Source: Lachnospiraceae bacterium
GTDB lineage: Bacteria; Bacillota; Clostridia; Lachnospirales; Lachnospiraceae
DNA: 64,000 bases
Reading direction: 5' to 3'
Assembly: GCA_017461775.1 (NCBI GenBank)
Contig: JAFTXD010000100.1
Coordinates: 1-64,000 of the forward strand
Part shown: one piece after another, positions 1-7,927 of the stretch
Position numbering within the stretch: the first letter of the stretch is position 1
How the letters are laid out: every line of letters starts with the position of its first letter
Program-made: the position numbers and the translations under genes
Notes under the pieces: model-generated
What the model was told of the DNA's origin: nothing
The model's database searches: none
The model's input: only the letters and a program-made list of their open reading frames with translations

Positions 1-47
1 AATAATAACTTTCATCCTAAATGTCCTCTTTTCTTTCTAAAACGAGC

Positions 48-80
48 AAAAGGCCAAAGGGATATTCTCTCTTGGCCATT
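48..80 (-). terminator. Rho-independent terminator after rfbB
   Basis: The arms GGCCAA (52-57) and TTGGCC (72-77) form a stem. On the minus strand a run of T (complement of 48-51) follows directly. It lies just past the rfbB stop codon and would end that transcript. Confidence 0.75.
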
Positions 81-91
81 GCAATTATTAT

Positions 92-1174
92 TTATTTTTC
101 GTACATATCATTGTAATACTTCTGATAATCTCCGCTGGTAACATTCTTCATCCAGTCCTCATTCTCAAAGAACCATGCGATGGTCTTCTTAATACCATCC
201 TTGAACATGGTCTCCGGATACCAGCCAATCTCTTCCTTAATCTTGTCCGGCGCGATGGCATATCTTCTGTCGTGTCCCTTACGGTCTTCCACATAGGTAA
301 TCAGGTCAGTGCTTACCAGAGCCTTTCTCGGGTCACCTTCCGGAAGCATTTCCTGCAGAGTTTCAATGATGATATTGATGATTTCAATGTTCTGCTTCTC
401 ATTATGGCCGCCTACATTATAGGTTTCAAATAATCTTCCCTGCTCCTGCACCATGTCGATTGCCTTGGCATGATCCTCTACAAATAACCAGTCACGCACA
501 TTCTTACCATCACCGTATACAGGAAGCTTCTTACCCTGCAACGCATTGTTGATAATAAGGGGAATCAGTTTCTCCGGGAACTGGTAAGGGCCATAGTTGT
601 TGGAACAGTTTGTGATGTTCGCCGGGAATTTATAAGTATCCATATATGCCTTTACCAGCATATCGGAGCTTGCCTTACTTGCCGAGTATGGGCTGTGTGG
701 ATCGTATGGAGTGGTCTCATAGAAGAACGCATTCTCATCATCCGGAAGAGAACCGTACACTTCATCCGTAGATACATGTAAAAACTTCTTGCCTTCCTTG
801 AAGGTACCATCCGGCAATTCCCATGCTTCCTTTGCACAGTTCAGCATTACAGCGGTACCAAGTACATTGGTCTGCACAAATACTTCGGGATTACGGATAG
901 AACGGTCCACATGGCTCTCTGCCGCAAAGTGAACAACTCTGTCAATATCATTCTCCTGGAAAATCTTACGGATAGCATCCTTATCACAGATGTTCGCCTT
1001 CACAAAGGTATAATTCTCTCTGTCTTCCACTTCTTTCAAATTTTCCAGATTTCCTGCGTAAGTAAGTGCGTCCACGTTGATAATACGGATTTCCTTATCA
1101 TACTTCTTAAACATATAATGAATATAGTTGGAGCCGATAAATCCTGCTCCTCCGGTTACTAAGTAAGTTCTCAT
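92..1174 (-). CDS. rfbB: dTDP-glucose 4,6-dehydratase
   Basis: A cytosolic NAD-dependent enzyme converting dTDP-glucose to dTDP-4-keto-6-deoxyglucose, the entry to rhamnose and 4-amino-4,6-dideoxyhexoses. The 360-residue protein has the Rossmann motif TGGAGFIG (7-14), the catalytic Thr-Asp-Glu (136-138) and Tyr-x-x-x-Lys (163-167), as in extended short-chain dehydrogenases of this family; the length is normal. The start at 1174 is chosen for its AAAGGAG site and because the reading frame upstream of it encodes an unrelated basic stretch. rfbA, rfbC and rfbD are not in the window. A WecE-type aminotransferase at 10054-11190 could use the product. It sits alone between terminator-like hairpins. 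Confidence 0.95.
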   Translation of the reverse strand: MRTYLVTGGAGFIGSNYIHYMFKKYDKEIRIINVDALTYAGNLENLKEVEDRENYTFVKANICDKDAIRKIFQENDIDRVVHFAAESHVDRSIRNPEVFVQTNVLGTAVMLNCAKEAWELPDGTFKEGKKFLHVSTDEVYGSLPDDENAFFYETTPYDPHSPYSASKASSDMLVKAYMDTYKFPANITNCSNNYGPYQFPEKLIPLIINNALQGKKLPVYGDGKNVRDWLFVEDHAKAIDMVQEQGRLFETYNVGGHNEKQNIEIINIIIETLQEMLPEGDPRKALVSTDLITYVEDRKGHDRRYAIAPDKIKEEIGWYPETMFKDGIKKTIAWFFENEDWMKNVTSGDYQKYYNDMYEK

Positions 1175-1228
1175 TCTTCTTCTCCTTTTACTGACCGGAT
1201 GATGCTCCGGCTCATTGTGTTCGCGGTC

Positions 1229-1257
1229 ATTATAACACAACTGTGAGCCGCAAACTA
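1229..1257 (-). promoter_or_regulatory. Probable rfbB promoter
   Basis: A perfect -10 TATAAT (complement of 1229-1234) lies about 55 bases before the rfbB start. The -35 position (TAGTTT, complement of 1252-1257, spacing 17) is weak, which suggests help from an activator or an extended contact. Confidence 0.5.
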
Positions 1258-1273
1258 GCATTTCTTGGTGTAA

Positions 1274-1291
1274 TTAAGATTTTCCTAAGAA
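1274..1291. promoter_or_regulatory. Tandem TAAGA box upstream of rfbB
   Basis: On the plus strand it reads TTAAGAT-TTTC-CTAAGAA, two half-sites at an 11-base period. The same pattern lies upstream of pseC, pseB and the GH25 gene. The spacing recalls sites of OmpR/PhoB-family response regulators such as CiaR. Relative to rfbB it is inverted compared with the pseB and pseC copies, so its role here is less certain. Confidence 0.35.
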
Positions 1292-1294
1292 ATC

Positions 1295-1332
1295 AGAGGG
1301 CTAATCTGCATCTTTTCGCAAAATAGCCCTCT
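1295..1332 (-). terminator. Hairpin after the GH25 gene
   Basis: Arms AGAGGGCTA (1295-1303) and TAGCCCTCT (1324-1332) lie 10 bases past the stop of the GH25 gene. The downstream tail on the minus strand is only moderately T-rich, so it may be a weak terminator. Confidence 0.45.
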
Positions 1333-1342
1333 AAAAATCACC

Positions 1343-4027
1343 TTAATACCCCAGGTAACTCATATTTAAATCTACATCACCATTGATACCACTTACCTTT
1401 CCGGTATCCTTATACTGCCACAAATCGTACTTACCGGTGTAAGTCGGAGTGGATGCATACTGGGCAAGCCAGATCTTGTATTTACTAAGTGCAGATGTAT
1501 CAATCTTGCTGGTGAGCCAAGTCTTGTTTGCATAGATACCTGCGGTATAGCCATACTTCTCGATGGTCTCACAGAAGGTCTTGCAGACTGCGGTTCTCTC
1601 CTCCTTGGTAAGAGAATCTGCACGTCCGCCACTGGGCTCCACATCCAGGAAGATCGGATAAGAAATTCTGTATTTCTTAACCAGGTCAAGTACCATGGAC
1701 GCTTCCTCCAATGCCTCTGCATTGTCGATTGCCTGTGTAAAGAAGTATACACCAACCTTCAGACCGGCATCTGTTGCACCCTTAATATTATCCTTGAACT
1801 TTGCATCCTCAATAAGAGCACCCTTGGTAGACCCACGATAACCACAACGGATAATTACATAAGATACACCGGAGTTCTTCACTGCCTTCCAGTCAATGTC
1901 TCCATTCCACTTAGAAACATCAATACCCATAATACCGCTGCCTGTTACAAGGCTTCCGTCACTTGCGAAGTTATACTTCACACCCTGAATTACCTGTTCT
2001 CCGGTAACCTTTTTTCCGGAAGCATCAAAGAAATACACCTTACCACTGAGGGTCTGCCATCCGGTATACTTAGCACTTCCAAGTACATAGAACTTGGAAT
2101 AGGTATAATAATCTGCGTAAACGGCCTCTCTGTACTTGGTGCCGTCATATACATATAACTGCTCCTTGGTATCCTTTACTACCAGCTTTGTGGTAGTATC
2201 TGTCATCGCATGATTGAGTACGGTAACCTTACAGGTTTTAGAAACTTTCACATTTCCTTCAATGTAGGTAACGGTGATGTCCGAAGTACCTGCTGCCACA
2301 CCCTTAACAGTTACCTTGCGTGTTTTCGCATCGATGGTAGCGGTTGCCACACTGGTGTTGGAGGAAAGAACCTCAAACTTGTACTCTGCCTCCGGTACTC
2401 CCGCATCTTCGATAAAGACAATAATCTCATCCTGCATGGTGGTATATACTGTCAAATCCAGAATATGGAGCTTAATAACAGGCAGTCCTACTTTCACGGC
2501 GATCTTAGCCATCGCCTGGGTTTCCTTTGTTCCATCCTCTTTGTAGTTCGCCATTACGGTAATAACGGTTTCACCATCTCCATTTGCAGTAATGGTTACC
2601 ACACCCTTACTGTCAATGGATGCTGTTGCAATCGCTCCATTGTTGGATGAAACAGAATAAGAAATTGCCTTTTCCGGCAAAAATCCGCTGACACTGGATA
2701 CCTTAGCCGTTGCAACCTCTCCCTTTGAAAGTACAAGGGACTCTGTATCTAAGGTAATCTTACCCGGTCCCAATGTAGGCGTGGGCGACGGTGACGCCGA
2801 TGGTTCTGCGGAAGGTGAAGGCGACGGTGACGCTGCTGCATCCGGCGGACTTACTGTCTGGATTCCGGTAAACAGCTTTCTTAAGGAGAACAGACCGGTA
2901 CTTACCACAGGAACCTGGGGAGCTTCAATCTTATCCTTACTGATTTCCGTATAGGTAGCTTCCTTTCTCGTACTCTCTACCCACTCTACGGTATCCTTCA
3001 GATAGCCCTCTACCTCCGTATCCTTCTTTGCAGTATCCTCCTGGGATACATCAACCTCAGACTCTTCCTTAATCTCGTTGGATACATCCACCTTCTGAAT
3101 AACGATTTCCTCTTTTACTTCTACCTTATTGGTAGCCTGTGGCAAATCGTATTTATCATACTTTTCTCCGTCCAGAGCAAGGGCTGTAACCTTATACTGG
3201 CCGGGCGTCAATTTCTTCTTATAAATGATACCGTCCATATCGTCATCGGACCACATGCTGGTATTACCATTTACGTCCGTAATCTCTACACTGAAGGGCA
3301 CGTTACCAATCAGCTTACCGGACTTTTTGTTAGTAAACTTAATCTTCAAATCCTTCTCAATGGAGGTCAGTGTCATATTTACTGTCACTTCATCGTTGTA
3401 ATCGGACTCATTATACTGAGGATTGTCGTCTCCATGCAGGGCGTCCTCGATAGCCTGCAAACGGCTCTGCTCCTGATCTGCCACTGCCAAAAGACCGGAT
3501 TCACCGATGATTTCAATTCCCTGCAGCTGGCTGCCCACTGCCAGATATTCATTGGCAACCGGCGCTTCTCTCTGATTTAAAATAATGTAACCTGCAATAA
3601 AAATTGCCACCATAACCAGAGCTGCACTACCAAAGGTAATCAGCTTATCCAAAAAGGACATATTGCTGAAAAAGCCGCCTTCATCATCATCCTCGTCTTC
3701 TTCATCGTCCTCGTAGTACTCCTCCTCTTCGTAGTATTCTTCCTCCTCTTCGTCAGAATACTCCTCATCCTCGTAATACTCTTCTTCCTCCTCCATATAC
3801 TCTGAGGAAGCCGCATATGTAACTGCCTGTTCTTCCGGATAGTACTCCTCTTCCTCATAAACAGCTTCTTCCATATCCGCCTCTACATCTTCCTCTTCGT
3901 AGACGGTCTCATCCTCGTAATACTCCTCTTCCGCCTCGTATTCCTCTTCCCCGAATTCCTCCAGTTCATCCCAGGCGTCATAGCGTTCTTCATCTATTTC
4001 TCTTTTTCGTTTGAAAATATTAGCCAT
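1343..4027 (-). CDS. Membrane-anchored GH25 muramidase with acidic cytoplasmic tail and Ig-like domains
   Basis: A predicted peptidoglycan hydrolase (lysozyme type) of 894 residues. Residues 10-117 are an extremely acidic, Tyr-rich tail rich in Glu-Glu-Tyr-Tyr repeats. One membrane segment follows at about 128-150, placing the tail inside and the rest outside. The outer part holds beta-rich and BIG_2-like domains, a Pro-Ser linker, a short cell-wall-binding-like repeat, and a C-terminal GH25 domain from about 701. Catalytic candidates are Asp703 (GIDVSKW) and Asp795/Glu797 (FLDVEP). The start at 4027 has an AGGAAAGG site; the upstream in-frame extension lacks one. It is divergent from the SGNH-like gene at 4262 and is probably involved in wall remodelling. 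Confidence 0.88.
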   Translation of the reverse strand: MANIFKRKREIDEERYDAWDELEEFGEEEYEAEEEYYEDETVYEEEDVEADMEEAVYEEEEYYPEEQAVTYAASSEYMEEEEEYYEDEEYSDEEEEEYYEEEEYYEDDEEDEDDDEGGFFSNMSFLDKLITFGSAALVMVAIFIAGYIILNQREAPVANEYLAVGSQLQGIEIIGESGLLAVADQEQSRLQAIEDALHGDDNPQYNESDYNDEVTVNMTLTSIEKDLKIKFTNKKSGKLIGNVPFSVEITDVNGNTSMWSDDDMDGIIYKKKLTPGQYKVTALALDGEKYDKYDLPQATNKVEVKEEIVIQKVDVSNEIKEESEVDVSQEDTAKKDTEVEGYLKDTVEWVESTRKEATYTEISKDKIEAPQVPVVSTGLFSLRKLFTGIQTVSPPDAAASPSPSPSAEPSASPSPTPTLGPGKITLDTESLVLSKGEVATAKVSSVSGFLPEKAISYSVSSNNGAIATASIDSKGVVTITANGDGETVITVMANYKEDGTKETQAMAKIAVKVGLPVIKLHILDLTVYTTMQDEIIVFIEDAGVPEAEYKFEVLSSNTSVATATIDAKTRKVTVKGVAAGTSDITVTYIEGNVKVSKTCKVTVLNHAMTDTTTKLVVKDTKEQLYVYDGTKYREAVYADYYTYSKFYVLGSAKYTGWQTLSGKVYFFDASGKKVTGEQVIQGVKYNFASDGSLVTGSGIMGIDVSKWNGDIDWKAVKNSGVSYVIIRCGYRGSTKGALIEDAKFKDNIKGATDAGLKVGVYFFTQAIDNAEALEEASMVLDLVKKYRISYPIFLDVEPSGGRADSLTKEERTAVCKTFCETIEKYGYTAGIYANKTWLTSKIDTSALSKYKIWLAQYASTPTYTGKYDLWQYKDTGKVSGINGDVDLNMSYLGY

Positions 4028-4061
4028 TTCTGTCAACCTTTCCTGAAAATTGTACCAGCTT

Positions 4062-4090
4062 AGTATATCATTCATTTTTGATTCAATCAA
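4062..4090 (-). promoter_or_regulatory. Promoter of the GH25 gene
   Basis: TTGATT (complement of 4085-4090), 17 bases, then TATACT (complement of 4062-4067), lying 35 bases before the start codon. A TAAGAA box at 4111-4128 lies 20 bases upstream of the -35 element. Confidence 0.6.
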
Positions 4091-4106
4091 GTGTTACCAA
4101 AATATT

Positions 4107-4129
4107 ACAATTCTTAAAGTTTTCTTATG
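4107..4129. repeat. Direct repeat copy 1 with TAAGAA box
   Basis: A 23-base element matching 4176-4198 at 22 of 23 positions (only position 13 differs, G versus C). It contains TTCTTAA-AGTT-TTCTTAT at 4111-4128, read on the minus strand as two tandem TAAGAA half-sites. It lies just upstream of the GH25 promoter and is likely a regulator binding site. Confidence 0.6.
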
Positions 4130-4175
4130 ATTTGCCCTTTTTCACTTTTCCCCTATGAAAGTTTGCCATAATGAT

Positions 4176-4198
4176 ACAATTCTTAAACTTTTCTTATG
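4176..4198. repeat. Direct repeat copy 2 with TAAGAA box
   Basis: The second copy of the 23-base element, 69 bases from the first in the same orientation. The box at 4180-4197 overlaps the -35 region of the plus-strand SGNH-like gene, so a protein bound here could act on both divergent genes. Confidence 0.6.
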
Positions 4199-4222
4199 TT
4201 ATGGACATTCCTCGGATATAAT
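4194..4222 (+). promoter_or_regulatory. Promoter of the SGNH-like membrane protein gene
   Basis: A perfect TATAAT at 4217-4222 with a poor -35 (TTATGT, 4194-4199) at 17 bases. The -35 overlaps the repeat box, consistent with regulator-dependent use or repression. Confidence 0.5.
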
Positions 4223-4261
4223 AGTAAAATAACAAGAAATTAGTTGTAAATGAGGTAATGA

Positions 4262-5362
4262 ATGAAAAAGATTAAAGATTTGGAAATCATTGATTTAGAT
4301 TCCGAGCTGGAGGAAGGCACTTCCCAGACTGAGGAAAAAACAGAAAACAAAAAGAAAAAGGCAGCCACACCGGAGCCCGAGGAGGAGGAGCGTCCCGATT
4401 TGATGGACATTCTCACTGGTAAGCTGGGACATATTATTTTTATCCTGATTATCCTGATTTTCGTTGGCCTCATCGTATATAAAGTATGGAATTGGGGAAC
4501 CACCGTAAAGTCAGAATACGATCCCAACAACATCAGCGATGAGTACGAGATTGAGGTTCTGGATAATTTCGTTCCACTTATCAACGAAACGGATATCGTA
4601 GGTGTGGACGATGGAAAAACCACCATCGTTGCCTTTGGTAACGCACCATTTTCGGATGACCGGGATTCCGAGGACAACTTAGCCCGTCTCATTGAAGAAA
4701 AGACCGGAGCTACCGTAATCAACTGTGCCATTCCGGACACTTACCTGGCATTTGAAGGTTCTTCCGTGGAATCTCCGGAAAGTGTAATGGATATATTTAA
4801 TCTGTACTGGCTCACCACCATTGCCTGCTTTGACAGTGATATACTCTACTATTATACGGAGGAGCAAATTGAGTCCTTCCCCGCAGAAGCAGTAGAAGTT
4901 GTGGAGCAGCTCAAAACCATTGATTGGGAGACGGTAGATGTTATAACAATCATGTATGATGGCAGCGATTATCTGGATGGGCGTGAGGTGTATGATATTG
5001 AACACCAGACGGACATCCATACCACCTATGGTAATTTGTGTGCAAGCATTGAGCTTTTCCAGCAGTGCTATCCTTATATCCGTATTATTGTTATGTCTCC
5101 CACCTATGCCTTTGGTATCGATGACGACGGAGAATATATCAGCAGTGACATCAAGATTTACAATGAACACCCTCTCTCTACCTACGCAGGTATGATGGAG
5201 CGCGGGGCATATCTTCACTATGTAACTTATCTGGATCACATTTACGGCACCGTCCACGAGGACAATGCCACCCAGTATTTGATTGACAATATTCACTTAA
5301 ATCTGGATGGCCGCCACGCAGTAGCAGAACGCTTCAAGTTTGCACTGGAATATTTTAATTAA
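4262..5362 (+). CDS. SGNH-hydrolase-like single-pass membrane protein
   Basis: A 366-residue protein with an acidic and lysine-rich cytoplasmic start, one membrane segment (about 57-74) and an outer SGNH/GDSL-like domain. The block I position reads FGNAPFSDD (125-133), where the usual nucleophile position holds Ala128; Ser131 is nearby. Block III is degenerate (MYDGSDY). The C-terminal Asp-x-x-His is present as DNIH (342-345). Active members of this fold remove or add O-acyl groups on wall or sugar polymers; here catalysis is uncertain. The gene is preceded by a weak GAGG site and followed by a strong hairpin. It shares its regulatory region with the GH25 gene. Confidence 0.7.
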   Translation: MKKIKDLEIIDLDSELEEGTSQTEEKTENKKKKAATPEPEEEERPDLMDILTGKLGHIIFILIILIFVGLIVYKVWNWGTTVKSEYDPNNISDEYEIEVLDNFVPLINETDIVGVDDGKTTIVAFGNAPFSDDRDSEDNLARLIEEKTGATVINCAIPDTYLAFEGSSVESPESVMDIFNLYWLTTIACFDSDILYYYTEEQIESFPAEAVEVVEQLKTIDWETVDVITIMYDGSDYLDGREVYDIEHQTDIHTTYGNLCASIELFQQCYPYIRIIVMSPTYAFGIDDDGEYISSDIKIYNEHPLSTYAGMMERGAYLHYVTYLDHIYGTVHEDNATQYLIDNIHLNLDGRHAVAERFKFALEYFN

Positions 5363-5372
5363 ATATTTAAGC

Positions 5373-5410
5373 AAAGAGAGGGCTACCTAATTCTTAGGTT
5401 CCCTCTCTTT
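5373..5410. terminator. Bidirectional terminator
   Basis: A long hairpin with arms AAAGAGAGGG (5373-5382) and CCCTCTCTTT (5401-5410) plus an inner CCTAA/TTAGG stem. It ends the plus-strand gene at 5362 and, in the other direction, the long minus-strand run that ends at 5457. Confidence 0.8.
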
Positions 5411-5456
5411 CTAATTGTTCATCTTAGCTGATAGCCCATTGGCTCTTCTGCCTTAT

Positions 5457-7067
5457 CTATTTCCTCCCAGTAAGAACGGTTTCTTTCTCGCTTCTAACCA
5501 CATTCAAAAATAGACCAATTTCAAACGGAACCAAGTAATACAGGAAAGAAACATATCTAACTAACGCCACCGGCCCTAGTAAGAAGGTTAACCATATAAG
5601 TAAAACAAACATGAATACAATAGATTCTTTTCTCCTCTTATACCTCAAAAATGCAAATAAAAACAACGTTATCCAAAAATATGTCCCCGGTGCAAGCACC
5701 CACATAGTCAGAGGATTTTCACATACCAATTTGCTATGTTCAAAAAACTTATAATATCTCTGAACAATAGGAATTTTGCTTTCATCCCAAACCGGAGCAT
5801 ATGAGCGGCATACCCAATACCCTTCTGTTTCATCCCTATATAATGTCAATGTTGCCCACGGATACCAAAAACCATAATTTCCTTCTAAAAAAGCATCCAA
5901 ATACATTTTAGGATACTCAAGTCCCAGCTCAGCCCACAGCTTAATCACTTCTGTTTTATTTTCTTTAAAAAAATCAATATCCAAGCTTTCTTTTGCAATG
6001 TCTGCTATTTTCGGAACATACTTATTCAATGCTTCTTCATCAAATAACGTCTCAATAAATTCCTTTTTTTCCCTATCTAAATCCGGTTCATTATGATAGA
6101 CTCGCATCATTTGTTGACATGGAACTGACAAAAATTCCCTGGAAGCTACTCCATCCACAGTGAAATAGCCACAAAACGGCCCCACATAAAGTCCATATAA
6201 AGCCAAAATTCCAATCAATAAAACCAGATATTTTTTCCAATACTTTCTAAATACCCATAGCAAAACAAAGAAAAAAGGAATTGCAATATATGTTGCATTA
6301 TTTCTCATTACAGCCATCATCACAGCAAGTCCTGCCCAAGCTGCCATTTTATACCATTTTGAAAAAAACGCCTCTTGGTCCTCAATTATTTCTGTAGTCC
6401 AGACTACAAATGAAACCAGTAATGGTGCAAAGATGCTATCCTTGGTTACAGACATTATGCTAAGAATGACGGTAGGAAAACACGCGAACCATATCAGCGA
6501 AAAGATTATAATCCCTAAAGGCAACCTTTTCTTATACATAAATCTGAGCACTTGTGTAAATGCAATCCCACTAATGAACATTTGAATCAAAATATATAAA
6601 AACACTCCTGGTAGGGAAGATTTAAATATCAGAAATGACAGATGCAAACACTTTCCAACTAATAAGGTATGCAAAACAGGATGATGCACTGTAATCTGAT
6701 TAAGCGCATACATTTCCCATTGACCAGGCGCATCGTAATTAAAATAACCAGGGTATACCCCCAACAACTGAATTCCCCAACACAAATAAAGAGTACCAAC
6801 GCATATAATGCTGAACCACTTTAAACTCAAACAACATGCTTTTTCGGTTTCATAATTGCATTTTATCGAAAATCCCAAATAAAAAAAGAAAGAAGCAACA
6901 AAAGAGGCTGCAAGCACCCAGCCCCAAGTCAATGCCTCATCCAAAAAAACTTCGTGATTTATCTGCAATTGATAACCAAACACCATAGCAATTCCAGCGA
7001 TGATTCCCAATATCATCGAATAGAGACATCTTTTCTTTCCTGACAAAAGAATGATTATATTTTTCAT
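5457..7067 (-). CDS. DUF6020-like polytopic membrane protein
   Basis: 536 residues with many hydrophobic segments. A characteristic stretch near residues 115-140 (a PGYFNYDAPGQW motif followed by an HHP motif) resembles DUF6020 proteins found in Firmicute surface-polysaccharide loci. The fold looks like GT-C glycosyltransferases with an early acidic residue in an outer loop, but no activity can be assigned. The start at 7067 is chosen for the site CAGGAG ahead of MKNIIILLSG. The gene is clearly more AT-rich than its neighbours, which suggests separate acquisition. It is the last gene of the minus run starting at the ABC flippase. Confidence 0.7.
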   Translation of the reverse strand: MKNIIILLSGKKRCLYSMILGIIAGIAMVFGYQLQINHEVFLDEALTWGWVLAASFVASFFFYLGFSIKCNYETEKACCLSLKWFSIICVGTLYLCWGIQLLGVYPGYFNYDAPGQWEMYALNQITVHHPVLHTLLVGKCLHLSFLIFKSSLPGVFLYILIQMFISGIAFTQVLRFMYKKRLPLGIIIFSLIWFACFPTVILSIMSVTKDSIFAPLLVSFVVWTTEIIEDQEAFFSKWYKMAAWAGLAVMMAVMRNNATYIAIPFFFVLLWVFRKYWKKYLVLLIGILALYGLYVGPFCGYFTVDGVASREFLSVPCQQMMRVYHNEPDLDREKKEFIETLFDEEALNKYVPKIADIAKESLDIDFFKENKTEVIKLWAELGLEYPKMYLDAFLEGNYGFWYPWATLTLYRDETEGYWVCRSYAPVWDESKIPIVQRYYKFFEHSKLVCENPLTMWVLAPGTYFWITLFLFAFLRYKRRKESIVFMFVLLIWLTFLLGPVALVRYVSFLYYLVPFEIGLFLNVVRSEKETVLTGRK

Positions 7068-7139
7068 GTAGTTCTCCTGATATATTTCATCTTCAACTAG
7101 TCCATTCAAATTAAATGTTTTCTATCAAATGTCACAAAA

Positions 7140-7919
7140 TTAATATCCGATATAAAATGTAGTATCAAAGTAAACATCGTATCCTTCAATGGTATCAAAC
7201 AGGACAATTCCATGCTTCTCTAAATCTCCCAAAAGCACAGTTCCTTCCCGCACAATAATGTAATTACAAGGAAATCGACCACCATTCTCCGTATCTCTTG
7301 TCAAATACACAAGATCCTCAACATCAATTTCTTCCTGTACCAGAAGCTCCAATAGAGGAAAGTCCATCCCCCAATCCCAAAGAATCGCCTCTCTTCCATG
7401 AGGCATACAAATTGTGGAATCATACTGTCGTACATACTGCACCATTTCCATGGGGAATGCTGCGGTAATCTCTCTCCCTTCTACTGCAATGGCATCACAT
7501 ATCTGTACCACTGCTTCAGGTACATGATATTCATTTTCTGCCACAGAAAAAAACGGATTCACGTAAATCAGCTTCCCTGATATCACAATCAATAATGTAC
7601 ACAGTCCTGCAAAAAATGGCTGCAACCCTTTTTTCAACCGACCACAGATACTGACTGTCGTATAGGAAATCGTAAGAGTCATGGGCATAATCCACAAAAA
7701 ACGATAATAGATTTCTTCTCCGATAATCCCATACACCATTTTCACAAAAAGAGGATTAAAATACAGAACCAGTACAATTACCGGGAAATACAAAAATACA
7801 ATCCGTTTCACGGAATCCCGTTCTTTCAAATACAAGTATACAAGAGAAATCACAAACCAAGCAACCAGGATTCCGCTTCCCATGTAGGTTACAAATAAAT
7901 CTACAGCCTTCTTCCACAT
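7140..7919 (-). CDS. C-terminal half of a split DUF6077-like membrane protein
   Basis: 259 residues with several membrane segments followed by a soluble C-terminal part. In family members that I recall, this region is continuous with the N-terminal half encoded immediately upstream (7928-8974), making one protein of about 610 residues. Here it is in another frame. The start at ATG 7919 is preferred because an AGGA sits 6 bases upstream, formed partly by the TAG stop of the previous gene. An earlier ATG at 8006 has no ribosome site. It is therefore either a frameshifted gene or two coupled genes. Confidence 0.55.
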   Translation of the reverse strand: MWKKAVDLFVTYMGSGILVAWFVISLVYLYLKERDSVKRIVFLYFPVIVLVLYFNPLFVKMVYGIIGEEIYYRFLWIMPMTLTISYTTVSICGRLKKGLQPFFAGLCTLLIVISGKLIYVNPFFSVAENEYHVPEAVVQICDAIAVEGREITAAFPMEMVQYVRQYDSTICMPHGREAILWDWGMDFPLLELLVQEEIDVEDLVYLTRDTENGGRFPCNYIIVREGTVLLGDLEKHGIVLFDTIEGYDVYFDTTFYIGY

Positions 7920-7927
7920 ATCCGTTC

